From: RDXT01 sp033762375
GTDB lineage: Bacteria; Bacteroidota; Bacteroidia; J057
Length of the DNA: 64,000 bases
Assembly (NCBI GenBank): GCA_033762375.1
Contig: JANRLQ010000095.1
Span: forward strand, 136,548-200,547
Direction: 5' to 3'
Shown piece by piece: positions 1-9,669 of the stretch. The notes below the pieces were generated by a model. The model saw only the letters and a list, made by a program, of their open reading frames with translations. It was not told where the DNA came from and did not search any database. Each line of letters starts with the position of its first letter. Within the stretch, counting starts at the first letter, position 1. A program made the position numbers and the translations under genes.

Positions 1-1416
1 CTGGAGGGTATCACCCAGGTCAGCGTCGGAGCCTTGTACGGTATAACACAAGGTCTGAAGCGGATTGAGGTACACCGTATCCACATTGGGGACTCCATTG
101 ACCGTATGGTTCACAATGGGCTGTACAAAGGTGTCAATGACCACATAGGTGGTATCATACGAGATATTATATCCCGGACAGTCTGCGGTATCCCGTCCCC
201 CCACGATCATCAGGAGGGTATCACCCTGGAGTTCGCAGGGGGCGCTCCAGCACACTTGCCCGATGGCGGGATTGGTGCCGGTTACGGACAGGGTCGCATA
301 CGGGGGCGGGAGGGTATTGCCAATACCAAATGTCGCACTCACCGGAAACAAGGTCACGACATCTGTGGGATTGGGGTCCTGCACGGTGACATTGTAGCAG
401 AAAGTTTCGGTAGGTTTGGCATATACGGTATCACCGTTGGAGCCGGGCACCGGTGCCAGGTTGTTGCCGATGGCTGGTGGTGCCCCCTGCGGGCTACAAG
501 TCACAACGTTGATCTGAAAGTCCCGTTTGTTTTCACTGAGCAATACCCCGTTTCGGTACTCTTTGACCGAGATCGCAAACACCGAAAGCCCCGTCTGGGT
601 AGGGGTCAGGGTGAGCAGACCGGAGAGCGGGTCTATGTTAAAATTACCCGAGCCAAAAGGGTCAAACCAACTGTACCCCGGCAAATACTGGAGAAACTGG
701 TAGGACGGGGGACCCATAGGGTTCGGAAAGGGTCCGGTATTGCTCACGACAGGGTTGGTCTGGGTGGCACCCAATCCGGCAAAATTAACCCCGGTATAAG
801 GATTGGCAATGCTATATACCAGGGAGTCTCCGTCCTGGTCGGTGGCCGAGTGGTCAAAACTGAACGCCTGACCCACGCACAGAAACACCGGCGGGAGGTT
901 GTTAAACTTAGGCGTACTGTTACAGCCCGTGATGTTGGTGCCTGGTACAGAGGCCAGTACCGTGATCCCCTGGTTGGTGAGAATGTTGGTGACGACGTTG
1001 TTACGGCAGCACCGGGCCCACCCGATATTGTATCCGCCGACCAGGTTGGGCAGGTTGATATTGGTGATATACCGGGCATACTCTACACATATATTGTAGG
1101 GTTGTCCGGTACAGGCAGTCCAGTCTACCGGGATGATCTCGACAGCGGTGCTGTTGAGGTTGACAGTGGCGGTGGTATAGAGGCTGTTATTGCTCCCCCT
1201 GAAAATAAAAAACTGGACGGAGTTGTCAAAAGGTGCCTGACCATTGATACAATCACGATACACCGTCAGGGTGACCTGATAGGTCCGGGAGATCGGGTTG
1301 ATGCACTGGTAGGTGATTTCTGCACCGGTAATATGGGTGGCGAGCAGTCTGCCACCTGACAACACCAGCATCAGCAACACCAGGACACGCAGACAAGATC
1401 GTAAATAACAGCGCAT
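1..1416 (-). CDS. Large secreted gliding-type surface protein, N-terminal part (runs off left edge)
   Basis: Reading the minus strand from the ATG at 1416-1414 gives 472 codons without a stop to base 1, so the gene continues beyond the window. A signal peptide with hydrophobic core LRVLVLLMLVLSGG is followed by THITGAEITYQC and YQVTLTVYRDC, the characteristic mature N-terminus of many Bacteroidota proteins that end in a gliding motility-associated C-terminal domain. The C-terminus lies outside, so T9SS sorting is inferred, not seen. Many cysteines and Ig-like beta-sandwich segments (FNIDPLSGLLTLTP) follow. It lies 67 bp downstream of the next adhesin gene, on the same strand, with a hairpin between them. 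A long open frame on the opposite strand (34-1359) is a shadow of this gene. Confidence 0.85.
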   Translation of the reverse strand, partial: MRCYLRSCLRVLVLLMLVLSGGRLLATHITGAEITYQCINPISRTYQVTLTVYRDCINGQAPFDNSVQFFIFRGSNNSLYTTATVNLNSTAVEIIPVDWTACTGQPYNICVEYARYITNINLPNLVGGYNIGWARCCRNNVVTNILTNQGITVLASVPGTNITGCNSTPKFNNLPPVFLCVGQAFSFDHSATDQDGDSLVYSIANPYTGVNFAGLGATQTNPVVSNTGPFPNPMGPPSYQFLQYLPGYSWFDPFGSGNFNIDPLSGLLTLTPTQTGLSVFAISVKEYRNGVLLSENKRDFQINVVTCSPQGAPPAIGNNLAPVPGSNGDTVYAKPTETFCYNVTVQDPNPTDVVTLFPVSATFGIGNTLPPPYATLSVTGTNPAIGQVCWSAPCELQGDTLLMIVGGRDTADCPGYNISYDTTYVVIDTFVQPIVNHTVNGVPNVDTVYLNPLQTLCYTVQGSDADLGDTLQ

Positions 1417-1433
1417 AGGGTAATAAGATAGTA

Positions 1434-1460
1434 AGTATCCACCGCACTGCGGTGGATACT
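1434..1460 (-). terminator. Hairpin terminator after the choice-of-anchor L adhesin gene
   Basis: A perfect 11-bp inverted repeat (AGTATCCACCG, 1434-1444, with CGGTGGATACT, 1450-1460) has a 5-base loop. Read on the minus strand it lies 23 bp beyond the stop of the gene ending at 1484 and is followed by a T-rich stretch. It probably separates that gene from the next adhesin gene, whose ATG is at 1416. Confidence 0.6.
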
Positions 1461-1483
1461 ATGTATGTGGTTGGATAATAATG

Positions 1484-4400
1484 TTACCGGATCAGGGTAA
1501 TGGTGCCGGTCTCTTGCACTTCCTGGCCCTGAAAATCTACTGCCTGCAATACGTATGAGTAAACACCCTCCATGAGCAGCCTGCCATCAGCACCCGTACC
1601 TGACCATGCAAAGTCCGGGCTGTTTGCTTCAAATACCTGCTGTCCCCATCGGTTGAATACTTTAAAAGTCATGCTGCTCAGGTTGTGCGTCCTGAGATAG
1701 AATACGTCATTCGTCCCGTCGCCGTTGGGTGTGAAAGCGCTGGGAATATAGGCAGTAACTACTTTTTTTACGTTTAGTGCGTCCGTCAGGCGGTGCTCAC
1801 AACCATTGACATCACGATACGTGACCACTACCTCAAAGCGGCCTTCGTGATCATAGGTATGTACTGGTGTGGCCTCAGACGAAGTGGTGCCATCTCCAAA
1901 ACTCCAGGCATAATCTATCACCTCGCGGGTGCCGAGTACTTCATAACGCACCTGTGCATCAGGCAACTCCACTTCATACGCACTCAGACGCAGCTCCCAG
2001 TCGCCGGCTTCATACACTTCAGATGTGACAGGTACCCGTGTACCGATACAGCCTTTGTCAGATACCGGCTCCAGGAAATACGTGACCGGGAAGGTCACAG
2101 GGGGGGTGACAAATGAATTAGCGGTGCGGAAGGGTGTCAGCGCATCTACGGACTCGTACCAGTGGACGATCTCAGTATGTTCGCCGGGAAGTGCCATGAG
2201 GAAGGTTTGGTCCCCAAAACAAGCCGTATCGTTCACTGCCTCAGGTGCTTCTGGTAACGGGTAGATCAGGAGGTTGCGGGTGGTGACATCCCGGCAGCCC
2301 TTGTCGGTGACGACAGTCAGGGAGACGTTGTACAGGCCATCGGCAGCATATGGGTGCAGTGCCCGGTCCAGGCTGCCCACGCTGCTGCCATCTGCAAAGT
2401 CCCAGGTCCAGGATACGATGCGGTCACCCAAAATCGGATTGGGTACCTGGCTCCGTGTGACAAATACCGCAGAGTCCAGCGCACATACCGGGCTCACATC
2501 AAAAATAGCCTCAGGCAGGGGATAGCTGGCGATGACATGTGAGATGGTGTCTTTGCAGCCAAACTCAGTCTCTACCTCCAGCGATACCGTATAAAAACCT
2601 TCCTCATTGTAGATAAAGGATGGATTTTGAGACGAAGAAGTCCGTCCGTCGCCGCTGAGCCAGTTGTATCGGGTGATGGCGGAGCCATCGGCCACCGTCG
2701 TGCTGCTGCGGAGCTGGAGTGCATCCAGCGTACAGACAGAGTCCGGGGTATAGGCCGCCTCCGGCAGGGCATACACCCGTACGCTTCCGCTGAAGTTATT
2801 GGTACAGCCAAAAGCATCGGTTACGGTCAGGCTGACGTTTTTGACCCCATACACGGTGTAGACGTGCTGTGGCGAAAAAAGAGACGACCCTGTGCCATCA
2901 CCGAGATTCCAGGTATAGTTTAAGCTGGCATTGCTGCCGGGTTTGGTGGTATTAATAAACCGGATAGGCTCCCGGAAACATTCATTCTCAGCTGTAAAGG
3001 AAGGTGCGGGGATTTGGTACACAATGGCATCGGTCTGCATGCTGTCCACACAACCTTGTGCACTGGTGGCTACCAGGGTGACCGGATAAATCCCAAACGT
3101 ATCATACACATGCGTGGGAGAGGGCAGGGTGCTCGTATTCCCGTCTCCAAAACTCCAGGCATAGGTGGTGCCGGGCCGCACATCGTTGACAAAGATACTG
3201 GTGGCTTCCTGACATACCGGATCCACCATAAAGGAGGCTATGGGCAATGAATCTACCAGTACCGGAAACAGCACCGTGTCCAGACAGCCGAGTGCGTTTT
3301 GGACAACCATGATCGCCTGAAAAGGACCGTCCTGCGGATAAATATGCACAGGGTTGGCCGTGGTATCAAACGTACCATCACCAAATGCCCAGCCCCATGC
3401 CGTAAGTTGGCTGAAGGTCGTGGAAGACGTAAAACTCGTCGGGGTACCAAAACAAACGGTATCTGCTGCTGCCGAGGCAAACTGCGCCGGATACACCACG
3501 GCCTGCATAGAGTCTATCCATAAACAGAATCCCTGGAAAGCCGTCGTGACAAGGTAAAAAGTACTGGTATCCGGCGTGGTTCCGTTGGTATTGTACAGGG
3601 TCAGGGTCGGGTTGGAGACAATGCTGGAGGACAGCGCAGGATCAGGCAACCATTGGTAGGTCTGGTTAGGCTGCGGCGCAAACCCAATCGTTGCAGGTGA
3701 AGCAGAGCAGACAGCCGTATCTTGCAGATCAGGTATAATGGGTGCATCCCATATCACCATCACAGCCGTATCCCGGTAGATAGAGTCCAGACAAAGGCTG
3801 GAGTCGGCATAATAAATTTCAATAAACTCTGTTCCCTCGGTCAGCCCATCGCTGAAAATAGAGATCGGCAGGGTATAGGAGGTCTGCCCGGCAGGCATAA
3901 CAAAGCTAAAGGGAAACGGGGCATAGTCCAGGCCTACCTGGGCCGTGCCGCCTACGGTGTAAGTAAAAGTAGTAGAGTCAGCCAGGGGTTGGGGCAGGGT
4001 GAATATAAACTGGCCGGTGTTTACGCAGCCTTCGACGGCGACATTGCTGCCGAGGATCGTTGAGTTGACGGCAGAGAGTTGCAGGGTAGGGGTAATACAT
4101 CCGATACCACCTGCCTCCAGAAATACCCCGGAGTCCAGAATCCCGTCCGCCGCATCTGCGATGGCGAGGGTGACATGGTACGTCTGGCAGGCCTGTACGG
4201 CGGCACGGGCTACGAGAGGGACCGTAAAGGCATCATACTGAACCGTAGCCCCGTTGGTATTGTCCTGGAAATACACACAGTTGGTACAAGGTCCGGTCGG
4301 GGGTACGCCGCCAGGGCTGTTGCCATTGTTGACATTGTTGATGGAGACAGGCAGGGGCGTGCCTGGCACGAGGGCGATATTCATGCCGGGTGCTGTGGCT

Positions 4401-4894
4401 GCGATGCCGGGACCGGAGATAAAAAAGGCAAATACGTCGTTGATGGAGTTGACGTACTCGTTGTATTCTTCAGAGGCAAATACATACCGGATGCCGATGC
4501 TGTCGCAGAGGGCCACAATATCAAACTGGATCACACAGGCATCAAAAGTAGGCTGCCCGGCCAGTGCGCTGAGCGGATTGTATCCCGGCCGTCCCTGGGC
4601 ACCCGTGGTGCCGCTGGAACTGTTGGGGCCGGTAGCGTCTGCGGCCTCACCGGAAGAGAGCAGTACCCCCTGGCCTAAGCCCAGGTTGGTATTGGTAGCG
4701 TCAAACTGCGCCAGGGACAACAGGGTGTCGCACTGCACGGTCAGATTCGAGATTTGTACCCCGTTCCCAAACAAGGTCTGGATCAGTTGAAAGGTCGGGA
4801 GGGTATCCGTCACCACCAATTGGCCAGCTGCGGGTGTAATAAATGCTGCAAAAAGTATAAGAAGCAGGGTAAGGTGTTTGATCATGCGAATCAT
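1484..4894 (-). CDS. Choice-of-anchor L / PKD-repeat adhesin with T9SS type B sorting domain
   Basis: A 1136-residue exported protein. Signal peptide at about 1-24 (TLLLILFAAFITPAAG). Residues about 30-265 form a choice-of-anchor L domain (VLLSSGEAADATGPN, YVFASEEYNEYVNSINDVFAF). A Calx-beta-like segment (about 270-385) and an Ig-like segment follow, then about six PKD domains with the W-x-FGDG signature (SFGDGNTST, NLGDGTGSS, SFGDGTTSS). The last 90 or so residues are the gliding motility-associated C-terminal domain, with IPSAFTPNGDGTNDVFYL and FNRWGQQVFE, which sends proteins through the type 9 secretion system and attaches them to the cell surface. It is the middle of three same-strand adhesin genes and its C-terminal half resembles that of its upstream neighbour. 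Ligand unknown; adhesion or gliding is inferred from family. Confidence 0.92.
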   Translation of the reverse strand: MIRMIKHLTLLLILFAAFITPAAGQLVVTDTLPTFQLIQTLFGNGVQISNLTVQCDTLLSLAQFDATNTNLGLGQGVLLSSGEAADATGPNSSSGTTGAQGRPGYNPLSALAGQPTFDACVIQFDIVALCDSIGIRYVFASEEYNEYVNSINDVFAFFISGPGIAATAPGMNIALVPGTPLPVSINNVNNGNSPGGVPPTGPCTNCVYFQDNTNGATVQYDAFTVPLVARAAVQACQTYHVTLAIADAADGILDSGVFLEAGGIGCITPTLQLSAVNSTILGSNVAVEGCVNTGQFIFTLPQPLADSTTFTYTVGGTAQVGLDYAPFPFSFVMPAGQTSYTLPISIFSDGLTEGTEFIEIYYADSSLCLDSIYRDTAVMVIWDAPIIPDLQDTAVCSASPATIGFAPQPNQTYQWLPDPALSSSIVSNPTLTLYNTNGTTPDTSTFYLVTTAFQGFCLWIDSMQAVVYPAQFASAAADTVCFGTPTSFTSSTTFSQLTAWGWAFGDGTFDTTANPVHIYPQDGPFQAIMVVQNALGCLDTVLFPVLVDSLPIASFMVDPVCQEATSIFVNDVRPGTTYAWSFGDGNTSTLPSPTHVYDTFGIYPVTLVATSAQGCVDSMQTDAIVYQIPAPSFTAENECFREPIRFINTTKPGSNASLNYTWNLGDGTGSSLFSPQHVYTVYGVKNVSLTVTDAFGCTNNFSGSVRVYALPEAAYTPDSVCTLDALQLRSSTTVADGSAITRYNWLSGDGRTSSSQNPSFIYNEEGFYTVSLEVETEFGCKDTISHVIASYPLPEAIFDVSPVCALDSAVFVTRSQVPNPILGDRIVSWTWDFADGSSVGSLDRALHPYAADGLYNVSLTVVTDKGCRDVTTRNLLIYPLPEAPEAVNDTACFGDQTFLMALPGEHTEIVHWYESVDALTPFRTANSFVTPPVTFPVTYFLEPVSDKGCIGTRVPVTSEVYEAGDWELRLSAYEVELPDAQVRYEVLGTREVIDYAWSFGDGTTSSEATPVHTYDHEGRFEVVVTYRDVNGCEHRLTDALNVKKVVTAYIPSAFTPNGDGTNDVFYLRTHNLSSMTFKVFNRWGQQVFEANSPDFAWSGTGADGRLLMEGVYSYVLQAVDFQGQEVQETGTITLIR

Positions 4895-5051
4895 GTCTGA
4901 CGCGTAATTAGGTATAATGTCTTGATTATCAAATGGTAAACGGGTGTGCGTTCCTGGACTATGCTATGGGTATCTAACGTGGGCGATTGTAAGGATATAC
5001 CGTCTTTGGGTCTTTTCCTTATAGTGTACCCATGTAAGAATTACCCTACTT

Positions 5052-8000
5052 TTACTTCAAAATAGTAAGCGAACCCTCCCGCAGGACAGGATTGCCCCGG
5101 AAGTCAGTCGCCTTCAGCCGGTACATATACACGCCTTCGGGGACGGGCTGGCCATTGGCGCTCCTGCCATCCCACGTAAAGCCTGGTGTATTGCTGCGGA
5201 ATACCCGCTGGCCCCACCGGTTGAATACCTCAAACTCCAGGGTGCTGATCAGCTCGGTGGAGATATAGAAGTAGTCATTGGTGCCGTCTCCATTAGGGGT
5301 GAAGGCCGACGGAATAAACGCTACGATCAGCTCCTTGACTTCCACCACCCGGCTGGCAATCAGCTCGCAGCCTTCTGCGGAGAGCAGGTTGGCGACGATC
5401 TCGTATTTGCCAGGGTAGGCATAGGTATGTACAGGGGCTGACGCATCAGAAAAATTGCCATCGCCCAGGTTCCAGCTCCATGCCTCGATCTGAGCCGTAC
5501 CTGCGATACCCAGCCGCACGATCGCCTGCGGAATCTCAAGCACAGAATCACTCAGCACAATCTGCACCTGTCCGTCTTCATAGGGCATGGCGGTCACGGG
5601 CACTCGTACACTCCGGCACTGCTCCCGGGAGATCGCCTCGGTATAGTAGGTCACCGGATACAGGACCGGGGGTGTCACATAGCTAAAGGCCGTCTGAAAC
5701 GGTACCGTATCCTGTACCTGATAAAACCACTCGACTGCCACTGCATCTGCGGGCGCGGGCAGGGAAGCTGTTTCGCCAAAACATACCGTATCATGTACCA
5801 CAGCAGGCGCGGCAGGCAGGGGGTATATCTCCAGCGTCCGGCGGGCTGAGTCCACGCATCCTTTGTCGGAGGTGACAGCCAGAACCACTTCATACAGGCC
5901 CGGCTCCCGGTACCGGTGTCTGACCTCGTCGAGGCTGCCGAGTTGCTGGGCATCTCCCAGGTGCCAGCGCCAGTCGCGGAGATAGTCGCCGGTGACCTGG
6001 CCCTGGATGACCGAGCGGTTGATCAGGAGGGCGCTGTCACTGACACAGACCGGTGTCACCTGAAAGGCCACCTGCGGCAGTGGATACACCGTCACATCAC
6101 GGGTCAGGCTATCAGTACATCCGTCGTCAGTGCGTACCCAGAGCTTGACCGGGTAGATACCCGGTGCCTGAAAGCGGTGAGCTGGCGTCGGGCTGGCGGT
6201 AGCATTGCCGTCGTTAAAGGTCCACTCATACCGCTGAGGTACGCCGGGGGCCGGTACGGTCGTCAGGTTAGTAAAGGTATGAACCTGCCGGTAACAAGCC
6301 GGGTCAACGGCAAAATCTGCTACAGGCAATGGATATACCTCTACCGTCCGGGTTAATACATCCCGGCATCCCTTGTCGTTGGTGATCGTCAGGCTCACCG
6401 GATAAAATCCATGCGAAAGGAACAGGTGGCTGGGATCACTCAGCGTACTGCCTGTGCCATCGCCGTAGTCCCAGGTATAGTTGATGTTGGGGTAGCTGTA
6501 TTTGCTCTGGTTTTGGAAGGTCACAGGTACATGGTTGCAGGCCTCGACAAATGAAAAGTCAGCCTGCGGCTGGTCATATACCTCAACCGTCTTGACGATG
6601 GTATCCCGGCAGCCTACGGCAGAGCTCGTGAACAGCGTCACCTGGTAGTTGCCCCATGCTCCGTAATAATGCGCCGGTGCGGCATCCACGCCCGCGCTTC
6701 CGTCACCGTATATCCAGACCCAGTTCGCAGGCGGAAACAGCGGATCAAATTGTGTCAGGTCTGAAAACACCGTCGTATCCCCAAAACAAACCGGGGTATA
6801 ACTAAAATCGGCTTCGACATTCGGATAAATGGTCACCTCCAGGCTTCCGGTACTCACACATCCGTTCTGATCGGTAGTGGTGAGGGTGATACTTTTGGGA
6901 CCGGCACTGGTATACTGATAGGCAGGTGCGGCAATCGTACTGGTGGCACCCGGTTCACCCAGGTCCCAGGCGTACGCGCTGATCTGTGAGGGGCCGTTGT
7001 AGGCAAAACTGAAATCATTGCCTTTCAGGCACTGATTTGATTCAGGGGCGATAGACACGACTGGCAGCGGATCTACCCGCAGCGGGGTGCAGGTGACACT
7101 GGAGACACAGCCGTTTTCGGTCACAATAAGACAGATGTTTTTGACGCCGGGTGTGGCCCAGGAGACTTGGTACGGGCCGGGTCCTGTGCCGCTGGTGACG
7201 ATCCCGCTGTCAAAATCCCACTCATAAATAGCTGATCCTGAGGCAGTCCCAGTGTAGGTGATAGGGGCGTCAAGCCCCAGGCACACGGCCTGGGGCGACG
7301 CAAAGTCAGAAGTAGGGATCGGGTAAATCGTAACCGGTACAGCCGTGACGGGGCTGCTGCATCCGTATTGAGAGACGGTGAGGGCAGGGGTATGGGTGCC
7401 TGGGGTGGACCAGCTCACCTGATAAGGGCCCGCCCCCGTGCCGCTGATCACAGTAGCGGAGTCAAAGTCCCAGTCAAAAGTCGCTACCGGCAGGCTTGTG
7501 CCTGTATAGGTCAGGGTCACCGGTACATCCGGGCATACGGCCTGGGGCACAGCAGTGAAGGTCGAGGTCGCGGGCGGGATAACCGTCAGCGTATAGGTGC
7601 CGCTGTAGAGACACCCTCCGGCGTTGGTGGCGCCTACGACATAGGTGGTTGTCGCAGCAGGGCTGACCGTGATGCTGGTAGCCCCGATGACCCCGTTGCT
7701 CCATCCATAGGTGAAACCTGGCTGAGCGGTTACGGACAGGGTGGCGCTGTTGCCGGTACAGATGGTATCGGTAGGGCAGGTGATGCTGATGGCTGGCAGG
7801 ACGATCTGGAAGGTATCATTGGAGAATACAGCGACATTGCCGCAGTTGTCCTCGATCGTGTCCACCACGGAGATGATATAGGTGCCCGTCGTGAAGGGGG
7901 GGAAGGTATTGATCAGAAACTGGTTTTCGAAGGTACCCCCGAGGCTGCATGCCTGTCCCGTGACACTGGTGACCGTGTAGGAGTTGCCAGCCAGGTCGGT

Positions 8001-8687
8001 CACCGCAAAGTCACTGGGCTGTACCGTGCTGCACACGACATTTTCTGAGAATACGGCCGATATCTGCCCGCTGCAGTTGGCTACGATCGTATCCACGACA
8101 GGCGGGATATTGTCAAAAATCACAGCCGTCGAAGCGCTGAAATTGAGCGTATAGCCGGCATTGTTGCTGGAAAAATTGCTGACGTTGATCACGTAGGTCT
8201 GGCCTGCCTGCACCGGGATACAAGGGTTGTTTTGACCCCCACAGGAGCCCCCCACATTGCCGGTAGGACCTGTCACACCCCCGCATCCGAGGTTAGGGGC
8301 AAAGTTGCAGCTCACCTCCATCGCCGGCGTGGTGAAAATATCAGAGCAGTTGTTATTGGTCAGGTTATAGACGGCCCAGTCATAATCACTGAATCCGCCC
8401 AGCGGTGTGATCGAAAAACAAAGGTTGCCGCTTTGCTGAACCGTGAAGATATACCATACCGAATTTAACTCCCCGGAGCCGAGGCAGGAGGGGCCGGAAT
8501 TGATTTCGTTTGGAATGGAACCGGAACCCTGGTAGGAATTGGTCTGCGAAAAAATATTCTGACAGACCGGCAGGGCATTGATACAGTCTTGCTCAGGCTG
8601 AAGCGGCGGCAGCTGGGCGCGTGTTTGTAAGGAAAAGACACCAAACGTAAAAACAAACACAACAAACCGGGGTAACAAATGTCTCAT
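5052..8687 (-). CDS. Giant PKD/Ig-repeat adhesin with T9SS type B sorting domain
   Basis: A 1211-residue secreted protein. Signal peptide about 1-24 (FVVFVFTFGVFSLQTRAQ). A cysteine-rich N-terminal module (DCINALPVCQN, ELNSVWYIFTVQQSG, DYDWAVYNL) is of the jelly-roll type often found on Bacteroidota surface proteins. Next come Ig-like modules with repeated ASGSAIYEWDFDSG-type units, then PKD domains (WIYGDGSAG, WDYGDGTGS, WNLGDGNFS), and at the end IPSAFTPNGDGTNDYFYI and FNRWGQRVF, the T9SS type B sorting domain. The end of the last PKD array (YPLPAAP, FSYVTPPVLYPVTYY) is clearly homologous to the same stretch in the next adhesin downstream, so the two arose by duplication. Role as adhesin or gliding motility surface protein is inferred. 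Confidence 0.92.
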   Translation of the reverse strand: MRHLLPRFVVFVFTFGVFSLQTRAQLPPLQPEQDCINALPVCQNIFSQTNSYQGSGSIPNEINSGPSCLGSGELNSVWYIFTVQQSGNLCFSITPLGGFSDYDWAVYNLTNNNCSDIFTTPAMEVSCNFAPNLGCGGVTGPTGNVGGSCGGQNNPCIPVQAGQTYVINVSNFSSNNAGYTLNFSASTAVIFDNIPPVVDTIVANCSGQISAVFSENVVCSTVQPSDFAVTDLAGNSYTVTSVTGQACSLGGTFENQFLINTFPPFTTGTYIISVVDTIEDNCGNVAVFSNDTFQIVLPAISITCPTDTICTGNSATLSVTAQPGFTYGWSNGVIGATSITVSPAATTTYVVGATNAGGCLYSGTYTLTVIPPATSTFTAVPQAVCPDVPVTLTYTGTSLPVATFDWDFDSATVISGTGAGPYQVSWSTPGTHTPALTVSQYGCSSPVTAVPVTIYPIPTSDFASPQAVCLGLDAPITYTGTASGSAIYEWDFDSGIVTSGTGPGPYQVSWATPGVKNICLIVTENGCVSSVTCTPLRVDPLPVVSIAPESNQCLKGNDFSFAYNGPSQISAYAWDLGEPGATSTIAAPAYQYTSAGPKSITLTTTDQNGCVSTGSLEVTIYPNVEADFSYTPVCFGDTTVFSDLTQFDPLFPPANWVWIYGDGSAGVDAAPAHYYGAWGNYQVTLFTSSAVGCRDTIVKTVEVYDQPQADFSFVEACNHVPVTFQNQSKYSYPNINYTWDYGDGTGSTLSDPSHLFLSHGFYPVSLTITNDKGCRDVLTRTVEVYPLPVADFAVDPACYRQVHTFTNLTTVPAPGVPQRYEWTFNDGNATASPTPAHRFQAPGIYPVKLWVRTDDGCTDSLTRDVTVYPLPQVAFQVTPVCVSDSALLINRSVIQGQVTGDYLRDWRWHLGDAQQLGSLDEVRHRYREPGLYEVVLAVTSDKGCVDSARRTLEIYPLPAAPAVVHDTVCFGETASLPAPADAVAVEWFYQVQDTVPFQTAFSYVTPPVLYPVTYYTEAISREQCRSVRVPVTAMPYEDGQVQIVLSDSVLEIPQAIVRLGIAGTAQIEAWSWNLGDGNFSDASAPVHTYAYPGKYEIVANLLSAEGCELIASRVVEVKELIVAFIPSAFTPNGDGTNDYFYISTELISTLEFEVFNRWGQRVFRSNTPGFTWDGRSANGQPVPEGVYMYRLKATDFRGNPVLREGSLTILK

Positions 8688-8938
8688 ACGCTGTTTGGCT
8701 GATCGTGAGCAAGATTCTGTTCCGCTGTCTTACATATCCCTGGGCAACGGATATTGTCTTTCAAACGCTGCATTTCCCTGAAAAATTTCAGTTGCACGCA
8801 GGCAATGGCTGATTTTCAGGATGAAAGTTAGGGAAAAAAAATGCTTTTCAGAAAAAAAACTAACACGATACCATAGCACAGCCTCCTGAGTGGCAGGATC
8901 AGGCGGGTGAATTGTATTTATTTTTTCGGAAAGTATGG

Positions 8939-9595
8939 TTATGAAAAATTCTGCATATTCAAACTAAAAAAATCCCCTTTTTCGGAGGGTTGAATACGCA
9001 GCAGGCCCGCCCGGATCAGGAGGACCAATAATTCGGAGGTTTTACGGCGTGAGAGGGCCAGGGCGGCCTGTACTTCTTCAAAGGTGACACGGGACTGTCG
9101 TTCCAGGAGTCCCATGATTTTTTGCTCAGAACTGCCAAATGTCACGGTCACCCCGTCCCGCCGGTGGGCATACCGGAGGAGTTCTACCATTTCGCGGCTG
9201 GCGGTGACACTCATGTCCTGGACGCGGACATAGGCCGTTTTTTTATCGGTTTCGGTGACGGGTTTTACGAAGTGGGGCTTGCGCCTGCCTGCGCGCACAT
9301 ACAGCGCGATGACTTCCCGATGGGTTCCCACCGGGATGCGCTCGATCCGCACGGGGAGCCTGGGCACACAATAGCGGTCCAGAAACTGCGTGATGGCAAA
9401 AATATCTTCTTCCGGTGTTTTGGTACCGTGGATCACCCCATCATCATCCACACCTACCAGCAGCAGTCCCCCGGCTGTATTGGCAAATGCCACCAGCTCC
9501 CGGGCGATTTTGTCAGGGTGGCGGGCCTTTTGCTTAAATTCCAGCATTTCACCCTCGCCTGCGGCTGCTTTTCGCTTGAGTTCCGTTAGGTCCAT
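8939..9595 (-). CDS. AlbA_2 / Schlafen-type ATP-binding domain protein with winged helix
   Basis: With the start at the ATG at 9595 (MDLTELKRK) this is a 218-residue protein; an upstream in-frame start at 9664 would add 23 residues without homology-like features. Residues about 15-135 match the AlbA_2 (Schlafen AAA_4-like) domain: EGEMLEFKQKARHP, FANTAGGLLLVGVDDDG, and YVRVQDMSVTASREM. The C-terminal 70 residues look like a winged helix (IMGLLERQSRVTFEEVQAAL). Family members are often transcriptional regulators or nucleic-acid-binding proteins; the target is unknown. It follows pncB on the same strand with a 74-bp gap, so the two may be co-transcribed. Confidence 0.82.
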   Translation of the reverse strand: MDLTELKRKAAAGEGEMLEFKQKARHPDKIARELVAFANTAGGLLLVGVDDDGVIHGTKTPEEDIFAITQFLDRYCVPRLPVRIERIPVGTHREVIALYVRAGRRKPHFVKPVTETDKKTAYVRVQDMSVTASREMVELLRYAHRRDGVTVTFGSSEQKIMGLLERQSRVTFEEVQAALALSRRKTSELLVLLIRAGLLRIQPSEKGDFFSLNMQNFS

Positions 9596-9669
9596 GGCCC
9601 CGCTCTGGCAGTTTGTTCGGCTCCAAGATAGTACAATCTGCTTTCTGCGCGGTGGATGCAGCAAAAATA

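Noticed and set aside
34..1359. 441-codon open frame on the plus strand
   Set aside because: It is antisense to the truncated adhesin gene, whose minus-strand reading has a signal peptide and family motifs. The plus-strand product has no recognisable feature.
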